This document shows, one piece after another, positions 55,783-64,000 of a stretch of DNA of 64,000 bases. The translations under genes and the position numbers were made by a program. How positions within the stretch are numbered: the stretch's first letter is position 1; the number at the start of each line of letters is the position of its first letter. Origin of the DNA: Coniella vitis (Eukaryota; Ascomycota; Sordariomycetes; Diaporthales; Schizoparmaceae); the NCBI GenBank assembly GCA_011317545.1, contig WUJK01000002.1, forward strand, positions 2,852,001 through 2,916,000. The letters are read 5' to 3'. The notes under the pieces were generated by a model. That model was given only the letters and a program-made list of their open reading frames with translations. It was not told the origin of the DNA and did not search any database.

Positions 55783-56530
55783 GCCGTCAGTTTCCTTGGG
55801 TTTGCAAAAGTGGCTTTCGTGGCAACACAATAGAAATGAAGGGTGGGGGAATGTGGCGGGAGGGGCAGGCACAGTTGGATGATATTATGTATAGTGGTAT
55901 CTGTTGCACCTGTCTGGACAGTGAATCATGGTACCAGCAGGTAGTTATCTACTGTACTGCGCAGGTAGGTTGGTGGCTGGTGATGCTGGAAAGAAGGCCT
56001 ATTGTGCCTCCATCAAGTTTCTGTTGGGCCTGACCGCATCAAAAGGATGATGAGGGTGGCCAGGGTTACCTCAACGAGGGATGCATGTAGTGCTCAACGT
56101 TGTGCATACCTGCCTGTATTCTTATTTGCAGGTAATTAAATTACCTGGGCACATATGCAGTTGTCAGCCTCGAGTGTTTTGTTGCCCACGTGTTTTTGAC
56201 TGGTTGAACGAATCATGGTCTCGCTTTGTCAATTTGATAATCTGGCTGTCTGGCAGTTTGATATGCAAGTCTAGGGTAAGTTAAGGTACACGGATACCTA
56301 GGTACTTATAGGTACACTACCGAGGTGGATCCATCACTTATATAGTACCCACACCAGTAATGCCTCATCGAGAAGGATACCGTAGAAAAGTACTGTACAA
56401 ATTAACCCATGAACCGATAGGCCTGCTACCGAGCTCGGAAACGTGCCTTATAACGCGACCTCTTAAAGAATCAAAACGTATCTCTTGGTCTTCGTCTGTC
56501 AAAAACTAATAAACTTCGCCTTCTTGCTGC
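55783..56530. other. Intergenic region between the DUF7918 promoter and the DCL2 3' end
   Basis: 0.75 kb. TACCTAGGTA and GGTAC-type short motifs cluster at 56285-56350. No gene is supported. Confidence 0.5.
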
Positions 56531-59500
56531 TTAAACTTTGTGCTCTCTCTTTAGAATATCACAGGCATGCATAGCAGTCTTGACTCTAGCCTCCTCCTTG
56601 AATAAACAACCATTCTCCTCAACCACCAGCCGACAGCCAACTTTGACCTGACAAGCCCACTCTGCAGCACCCACGCTGCCTTCCTCCTCTCGAACCAAAT
56701 ACTCGACTGTTTCATTACCAGCCAGCCGACCCAATTCCTCCTTTGGATGCAGCACATGCACATCATCCTGCAACAGCCTCTTTAGATATGGCACGAGGCC
56801 GGATTTCGTCAAGAACTCCTTGCAAGCCTCGAAGCCAGGGCCAGAGTCTACCCAGACCGCCCCAACAAGAGCCTCAAAGAAATCAGAGTAGAACTTTTGC
56901 GCATGCAGGCGCGCAAATAGCGCCCAAGGGTAGTGCGAGCCAGAGTGCATCGCCTCCGAGATGGACTCACGGAGCGCCTCGTGCCGAGCCCGCGTCAACT
57001 CGCGCTCCGTCACGAGCTCAGGCGAGGACTGCCGCATGTAAGACCACAGCGGGATGGAAATTTGCTTCTCAATCAGGCTCGGGCTCCTCATGCGCCCTTG
57101 TCTACCACTCACTCCATCGCCGCCATCAGTGCTAGGTTCCCCTATACAAACATCAAAGCACAGCTCCATGTAGCTCCATTCCATGGTGAAGAAGGCCAAA
57201 ATATCTGCGTTGACTAGCGCCGTGCGCAGTAGATGCATCTGCCAATTCTCAAGCGCAGGCTGGACTTGGAAGAGTTCTTGTACAACAATAAAGTCCAAAA
57301 TGGCGTCGCCGATAAACTCGAGACGCTCAAAACAGGCTGCAGTGTTGCTAAGGTTGTAGCTCGGATGGGTGACAGCTTCGACAAGAAGGGCCTTCTCCGC
57401 AAATCGGTACCCAATGAGTTCCTCTAGAGGCCGAAGATCGGCAGGGAGCTCCATTCCCTTGGGCTCTGCAGCTGCCGCAAGGATATCTCGCACTTGCTGG
57501 AACGACTTGGGCTTGCTCTCAGGCAAGAAGACCTGTACGCAGTCCACGGCTTTAGCCAGGCCGCCTTCTATGAAGCAAAGCCCGATCAAGGCCTCCACTA
57601 CATCTGCAAGAGTCTTACTAGCCATTATGCGTGCAGGTTCTGGTTTTCGAGAAGGGTCAATAAGGTCAGACAGGTAGGGAGGTCTCCAGCCCTTGGTCAC
57701 CAATGCTTGGGTGACAATGAAATGATCCAATCCGCTGTCGCACGCTGCCCGACACAACCTCGCATTCGAAACCAGTCTGTCCTTGAGTAGGGACAATATT
57801 CCTTCGGCATGATGCAAGTCTATGAAAAGTAAGTTCACGATGCCGCCTAATATGGAAACATGGCGTTTTGCAAATGCCTTGAAACCATTCTTGTACATTT
57901 CGACTTACTTGTAGCGGCAACATTGACAGCTATGACACGAGGTGTTGTTAGTAACGATTCTACTATAACGGGAATCGATTCAAGCTTACTGATGCATGTC
58001 TTGAGGACACTGTCGCCCAGAAACTCGATCCTCTCATAGTTCGTTGGCGTCCTTGCACCCGTAGCACATATGGCCTCCACGATCATAGAGACATTCGATA
58101 TTTTCAGTGGAGCCAGAATGGTGCTGGACAGCTCAGCAGCCACCAAGTACAGTCCGATATGATGAATCAAAGAAGGAATGAGCAGTCCAAATTCTGCGTA
58201 CACGAGAGGGATACTGTCGACCTTGGTGTTGCTTGCGAGCAGCACACGACTATAACGCTTTTTTGCACTAGGCAAATGCAGTGGAGATGGCGGTCGGTGG
58301 AAATAACCAGCCTGTCGAGGCCACTTATGGAGTGACAAATACGCTGCATCCACTGGGTCATCCTCGAAGCCCTTGTATACTTTTTGGATAACGTCTCTGG
58401 ACGGTTTGCAAGGCAGGAAGGAGTGGAAATAATAGGGGTGTGATTCGTGGACCTGGTCGCGCACCAGGTATTTTAGCCCGCTCTCTGGTATCAGACCAGG
58501 GATGAAGTCGGTCTCTCCAAGCTGATGCATGAAGAGATTCGTAGATTTGGCTGTAAGACGCAATATGCAGTCATTTCTGATCTCCATTTTTCGGTGACAG
58601 TACGCAAGTGCCAGTAGGATGGAGGTATGGTCGAGCGAAGCTCTCGATTGATTGGATGCCACATCTCCAGTTGCGGACAATTTCGCGTCCGAGTCGATAT
58701 AGAGCGTATAGTGAGTGTTGTGATCCCACCAAGCTACCAATGGCTCGACTGCAGGGAGAGCACCAGGAACAGTGAGCTCGAAGTCCAAGGAAGTTGCACC
58801 GTCCTTGCTCAGCATCCTCAGATTTCGGCGTGAGGACATGGTACTACCGTTATTCCTGGTCTGAGCCATTAACAGCCATGGATTGTACAATGGCCGAACC
58901 CGCATAATCCCAGGACGGGTCTCCATCTCCCGCTCCAGCCTGGTTCGGAGGGGCAAGAGGTGGTCGTCAATCAAACCAGCTTCCCACAAAGCCTGGTAGG
59001 CTTGAAAGGCAGCATCCATGCAAGCAACCTTCTCAGAAGTCCACATTCTTAAACCTGGGATTCTACGAAGGTTCTGGGGAAGGGACATGGGCAGAAGCAC
59101 AGTTGCTCGGAGACGCGGAGGCTGACATGGTCGGAAGCCGGTTTCCATGGTCTCAATGAGGTATTCTGGCTGTGAGTCGACATACCTCTGCGATGTTAGT
59201 GTCGAGACAAAATGATGTAGTCGCGACTTTGCATCATGAATTGTCAATCTGGCGCCTGTGTTCTCAACGCGTATCTCGGGATAGTCGAGATCACGCGGGT
59301 CGTCCATTGCTTCGAGACTTTCAACTCCTCGTATACCATCTTCATACTGTTGCTTCATCTGAGCCTCGAGTGTTTCCCAACTAGCCGAGCTAGCCAGGTC
59401 GTCACTGCTAGCAAAGATGTAATAGTGGGAATCCTTCATTCGCGCCCTGCCTCGTCTTTGAATAAAGGACCTCAGCTCACTTGGTCTATCGAAGCAGATG

Positions 59501-61213
59501 ACCAGGTTACACGCAGGTACGTCAATGCCTTCTTCCAGAACGCTAGTGGACACCAGCAAATTCTTGGCCCCGGTCCGGAAATCCTCGAGAGCAGTTTGGG
59601 TGCTGGTATTGAGCAAGTCCAAAAAGTCTTGTTTGACTCCTGGGAGAGATGAAGTTCCAACCATGGACCCTATCTTGAACTTGTTATTGACTTCAGAATG
59701 GAAACCCAGGATATTCTCAAGCACAACCGTGGTGCTTCTTTCTTTCACAAAGCATATTGCTTTAGTGTCTCCATCATATTTAAGTAGTGCTTCGATCAGT
59801 AGCTGGACCTTTTCTGAAAGCTGTGAGTGCGCGGACATGGGTTGGGGAGGGCCAATATCGGCTTCCTGAAAGATACGAGCCAGGTAGACAACCTCTGAGT
59901 CCATATAGCTCCCGCTGGAAGCCCCATGTCTGGCTATGCGTTCTAAGAAGTGCTGGATCGCTTTATGTATGTACCAATCAGCAGCCCAAAGGCCAAGCTC
60001 CAGAGCCATATCTATGCTCCTCCTGCAAAAAGACTTCATGGTGTCTTGCACATATGTGCGTCTCTTCAAGACAGCCTTTTCGAGCTTGCGATATGAGCTT
60101 TGCGTCTTTTGAGCTGCAAGATACTGAACGTATGGGTCTTCCATGATATTCAGGTTGTTCCTTGCAGCAACCAGCTTCTGTAGCGACACCGAATAGCTCT
60201 CTTCAGCTAGTCTTGGTTCAGCATTGAATGTGACTGTAAATAGAGAAGGTCGGTGTGAGTGCATCAACAGTTCCTCCCTGTGTATTGTCGGACTGCGGCA
60301 CATGGCGTTCAGAGTAGCCTCGAGCGTACTGACCGTCGAAACATCAGAACTTGTTACAGGACTCGCCGTAAGACCTAGGATATGAGGCACAGGCTCGCCC
60401 TTGAGTTTGAACTCCCAATAGAACTCCTTCATAATTCGGCGGTAAGGATGATTTTTCGTACAGCGGTGGGCTGAGCCTGTCAGTACATAAGAGGATACAG
60501 CCGAGAGGTTATTATGCGTGGCCACTCACCCTCGTCAAACACGAGCAACGCCAAAGACGGCATTCGAATGAACGCATTGAGCAGGGCCTCCAGCAGTATT
60601 TGTGGGGTCGTGATGATGATCTTGATGTTGACGAGGGCATTCGCCCAGGTTGTGGAGGACCACACGTCTACCCTCTCGCTACCAGTTATAAGCTTCGTTT
60701 GTGTGGAAGGAAGTTGTGCCTTCACCACTCGATATTGTTGGGAGCACAACTCGACTGTTGGGGCGAGAAACCAAATCACCTGAGGTAATATTGTAAGCAC
60801 ATTTCAAATGGCCAAACACACGGACGGGTGTGATGTTAGCCATGACATACCCTACCGTTAGACAGTTTTTCAAGCTCTGCCTTCATTCTTAAGATCGCTC
60901 TGCGTTAAAGTGGCATCAGTTGTAAGTTTGACAACCCTGAATCGATAGTTTCTTACACCTGTGTCTTGCCTGATCCAGTATCCATAGCGCATATGATGTT
61001 CTCCTTGAGGCTGGCTTCAAGCATCTCTAGCTGGTAGGCGCGGGCAGCCACAGGGTTTTCGTGCCTCGACTGGCTCTTGACTCCACCATCGTCTTCCTCT
61101 GCCTGGTCATCATTTTCTTGTGTCGTACTGGTACGGAGCTCGTCATTCAGTGGCAGTCCCGAGCCCTCGTCGTAGTCCTCTAAGCCAGAGGTTGAGGTTG
61201 TGGATGCATCCAT
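56531..61213 (-). CDS. dcl2: Dicer-like protein 2 (RNAi/quelling and antiviral Dicer)
   Basis: Processes dsRNA to small RNAs. Exons 61213-60957, 60899-60851, 60779-60530, 60470-57990, 57929-57909 (21 nt) and 57819-56531 give 1,448 aa. Domains are in order. The DExD/H helicase has MDTGSGKT (about 78-84), DEAH at 184-187 (rebuilt across intron 3), LTASPV and QRRGRAR. A Dicer-dimerisation domain is centred on ARLTIHDAKSRLHHFVSTL. RNase IIIa has YERIEFLGDSVLK (about 997-1009) with DVVEALIG (1092-1099), and RNase IIIb has FERLEFIGDAILD (about 1183-1195) with SDFFEALVG (1331-1339). Metal-binding acids are intact in both nuclease domains. No PAZ domain is apparent, and the C-terminal dsRBD is weak, as usual for fungal DCL2 versus DCL1. 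Confidence 0.94.
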
Positions 61214-62060
61214 AGTGCTACGACACTTTAGATGCCACCTTCGTTGTCGACGTTTGTCAGCTATCAAGATAGAATATGATCAAGATTGTTGCTGTGAAAT
61301 GTGGAAGCAACCGTAAGTATGCCACACGTTTAAGCCGCCAAGACAAGAAGATATCGCGGCAGAACAAAAAACGTCTGGTTGCCGAACGAACCGTTTCCGG
61401 AAGGGGGGTACTACGGTCCAAGTTTCCCGTCACGGGTTGTTTGCTATACTGTGTAGAGCAAACAGACCATTGGCAAAAAGCAAGAGAACGAAAGTGGAGG
61501 CTGGATTGGAAATGAAGACCAAACGAAGCTTTCACTACCTGAAGCTTTCCGTCCGCAGGTCCTCAGAAGCAAGAACTGCGTCGTGTCTACCAACTAGGCA
61601 GGCTCTCAATATGCATGTGGCCCGCAAAGTAGGCTGGGTTTGTGTCGTTGCAGGACGTATGCAAGTCCTTACGTCGTACCCTCAGGGTACTATGTGGGTG
61701 TGGGAGGTCGGGGGGTGGGACTGCTAAGTGTCATATGTGTAGCGGCCAAATATGCATGTGCATGTAGAGAATATTGCCAAATTTTACATTTTCAATTTGA
61801 AGAAGCCCGCCCGGTATCGTGCGACTCTTGATCAGTTGCGAAATATGCCACTTTGTAGTGAAGTAAATGTAGAACTTGGAACCTTGGGAAAGTTCGATGT
61901 TGTTATGGAATGACTAGTATGCTATGTCCTTCCTGAATAACCCTGTCCGCTCTCTGACTCAAAAGTACCTAGGGGGTGCCGAATAAGTACATCATGGTAT
62001 ACATAGGTACCATGGTATAAGTCCCAAGAGCAACCCAACACCCGACTCCCCGCCGTGCAA
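61214..62060. other. Bidirectional promoter region between DCL2 and the RCC1-like gene
   Basis: 0.85 kb between divergent starts. It has a GTACTATGT motif at 61687 and a cluster of GGTACC/TACCTAGG palindromic motifs at 61965-62020. No gene is supported. Confidence 0.55.
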
Positions 62061-63162
62061 ATGCGAAAAATGGACCTATACGCTTCAGGATTCAATGCCT
62101 GGGGCCAGCTATGTTTTGACCATTCTGCACCCGAGGAGGTCGAGCACCCATCTGACCTCCGTCAATTCGTCCGTATCTTAACTGCTAGCACTATCGAGAA
62201 GGTGCAGGCATTCTTGCCTTACACCACAGGTAGGCCTCTTACATGATATCATGACCACTCTCAGAAAATACCCATAACCTTGGAAGAAACAGCATTCGAG
62301 AACTCACACCATTAATGCTGTTTGTCAACTTTAGTGTGTTGTGACGGGTCAAGTAAAATTGCAGGCTATCCTGCCAGGGATCATTCAGAGTTGCGCAGAC
62401 AAGCTCCTGATGTACATTCTACTCTTACTGAAGCAGCAAATGGCTTAGTTGTACGCAATACGCTGGACTCAACAGGATATGGCGGCCTGACACATACACT
62501 AACAAAGCTCACAGGCAGTCAGGCGTGCATCTGGAGCCGTCAAGCAGTTCAGCTCCCTCAAAGACTTGCTCAACAACTCTTCAGGCCAAGATCTTCCAGA
62601 GCTGCCAAGCTGCAGCCAAGTGGTTGCTTATGAAGCAGGTTTCGCAGCTCTCTCGACTGCAGGACACGTATATACTTGGGGCGATGAGCGTTATGGAGCA
62701 TGTCTCGGACGACAAGTAACTGATGATAGCCCAGCTGACAGGCCCACTCGAGTTACGGCCCTAACGGACCTGCCCACTGGGTCAATATGGAAGATTGCAG
62801 CCGGTGGGTACATGGTTGCCGCGTTGACCACGGGTAACGATCTGTATCTCTGGGGAGGTCATCCAGGCAGGAAGACAGTTCCTGTAGACGTCAGTAATGA
62901 GCCCAGTCCCATCATAGTTGAGGATCATGATATCGCAGATGTGGCTGTCGGTGAGGCCCATCTAGTCGTCTTGACGACTACGGGGAAAGTATACGTCATT
63001 GGGGACAACATCAACGGGCAGCTGGGCTTACCGGTCCAGCATTTGGAGACATGGACACCCGTTGACCTTGGACTCCAGGAGCGAAAGAGAGTTGTCGGGG
63101 TTGCAGCTGGACCGAGAAATACCTTCATTACCGTTACCAGCGCTGCATCAACCTCTGGTTGA
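62061..63162 (+). CDS. RCC1-repeat (ATS1-like) protein
   Basis: Exons 62061-62229, 62335-62450 and 62515-63162 give 310 aa; introns use GTAGGC...TTAG and GTACGC...ACAG, restoring LPYTTVCCDGSSK and TEAANGLVAVRRASGAVKQ. A second in-frame ATG (62070, MDLYASGFNAWGQLCF) may be the real start. The opening YASGFNAWGQL and the later blocks LSTAGHVYTWGDERYGACLG, LTTGNDLYLWGGHPGRK and LTTTGKVYVIGDNINGQLG are RCC1 beta-propeller blades. With about 310 aa and four to five recognisable blades it is smaller than true RCC1 and closer to the ATS1/alpha-tubulin-suppressor-like group. Partner and function are unknown. It converges with the proteasome gene, 89 bp between stops. Confidence 0.82.
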
Positions 63163-63251
63163 GTCGTAATATCAAGTTCTCAATTCACTAGCTTCTATGC
63201 TCCCACCTATAGTACAGTCGTCAAGCCCGTTATGCCCTCAGCAGTATCAGA

Positions 63252-64000
63252 TCATAGGTTCGTAAGGTAGTCCTCAATCTCTTGAGGACTCAGCTTTCGG
63301 AAGCGTGGGCCCTTGGCACCCTCGACTCCTTCAACTCCGAGAAGATGGTCTGCTGGGGGACCAACAATACCTGGTTGCGGGTTAGTAAACTTGGTGTGTC
63401 AGTGCTGACTTTTGGAAGAGCACTCACCAATCTCAATAGTCTCTCCATTCATCTCCCCCTCAATGGTTTCCTTCAAAGTCAGCAGTGCAATGTGCACGGC
63501 ATCCTCCAACTCCAGACCCTCGGTATACCGCTTCTCCAAGAAGGTCTTTGCTGAAGCGGCACTCTTGCCAATGGCTGTAGCCTTCCAAGGGAAATAGCTG
63601 CCCGATGGATCAACCTGATACAGCATGGGACCGCCCTTCAAGATGCCACCAGTCTTGCCTGACAGCTTCTTGACTCCGCTCTCGCCCTCCACCGACTTGG
63701 CTGCCTTTTCAACCTCCTCTTCTGGCAGGACACCCTCATCCCAACCTGCAATCAGCAAGCTGACACCGTATGGCCGCACACCTCCGGATTGTGTTGCCTC
63801 CTGCACGACCCTTGCGACATCTTGCACCAATATTCTTGTGGGTGGGTATTCGTTGTAGATACGCTTGTATCCGGTGTGTGAGACTTTTCGTGCCTTGTCG
63901 ACCAGAACTCTGTAATCGGGGCCCATGCCAGAGTAGACCATGCCAATGTCGGGGGTAATGAGGCTGATCTTAGACAATGAGGAAGGGTCGGCGAGGGGGG
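63252..64000 (-). CDS. pre8: 20S proteasome subunit alpha-2 (Pre8/PSMA2), 5' part outside the window
   Basis: Alpha-ring subunit of the 20S core. The visible exons are 64000-63428 and 63370-63252; the intron (GTGAGT...CCAG) joins EGEMNGETIEIG to IVGPPADHLLGVEGVEGAKG. The window edge cuts the coding sequence at a Pro-Leu-Ala-Asp-Pro-Ser stretch, so about the first 55 residues are missing. Conserved segments are ITPDIGMVYSGMGPDYRVLV, PTRILVQDVARVVQEATQSG, RPYGVSLLIAGWD, LYQVDPSGSYFPWKATAIGK and LEKRYTEGLELEDAVHIALL, diagnostic for alpha-2. The C-terminus carries a short acidic extension ending LSPQEIEDYLTNL. Confidence 0.95.

Noticed and set aside
1..64000. Biosynthetic gene cluster, transposon, provirus or CRISPR array
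   Set aside because: No synthase, transposase, reverse transcriptase, terminal repeats or spaced direct repeats were seen; one AsaB-like gene alone does not make a cluster.

Overview
The window is nuclear DNA of a filamentous ascomycete, most likely a Sordariomycete and probably Hypocreales. The evidence is short introns (about 48-165 nt) with GTRNGT donors and CTRAY-type branch sites, single-gene transcription units on both strands, a Dicer-like 2 gene, and protein architectures typical of Pezizomycotina (a 445-aa SOF1, a 743-aa complex I 78 kDa subunit, GPI-anchored GH72). I see no transposon, CRISPR array, rRNA or convincing tRNA.

Layout. 1-8.5 kb: GH72 cell-wall glucanosyltransferase, a membrane SDR, and the U3 snoRNP protein SOF1. 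9-16 kb: proteasome lid RPN6 converging on an intronless 1,744-codon AT-hook nuclear protein. 17-22 kb: an AsaB/CmcJ-like oxidoreductase, Sds3 of the Rpd3L deacetylase, and Lsm1. 22-28.6 kb: a secreted six-hairpin glycosidase, Mob1, and the ATP synthase OSCP subunit. 29-35 kb: a Pumilio RNA-binding protein, mitoribosomal mS33, and a class I RNase III. 36-46 kb: an Atg37/ACBD5-like acyl-CoA-binding membrane protein, an unknown coiled-coil protein, complex I NUO-78, a KPWE-motif (PEX14/PEX39-like) protein, and the mitochondrial PP2C phosphatase Ptc5. 47-54 kb: a cytosolic GH63-like glucosidase and the SelO/Fmp40 AMPylase. 54-64 kb: a DUF7918 protein ending in a SUMO-interacting-type motif, Dicer-like 2, an RCC1-repeat protein, and the 3' part of proteasome alpha-2.

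No operon or biosynthetic cluster is evident; the genes are mostly housekeeping. Themes recur: RNA biology (SOF1, LSM1, PUF, RNase III, DCL2), mitochondria (OSCP, mS33, NUO-78, PTC5, SelO), peroxisomes (ATG37-like, KPWE protein) and the proteasome (RPN6, alpha-2).

The most unusual signals are in gene structure. They are a 3-nt exon in the GH63-like gene, a 15-nt exon next to a GC-AG intron in NUO-78, a 21-nt exon at the first RNase III active site of DCL2, a second GC-AG intron in the ATG37-like gene, and an in-frame 75-nt intron just before the Pumilio domain. Intergenic DNA also carries a recurrent ACATAGTAC/GTACTATGT motif, and a perfect 17-bp-arm hairpin lies upstream of PTC5. All exon joins were made by hand from splice consensus, reading frame and family knowledge; none has transcript support here.
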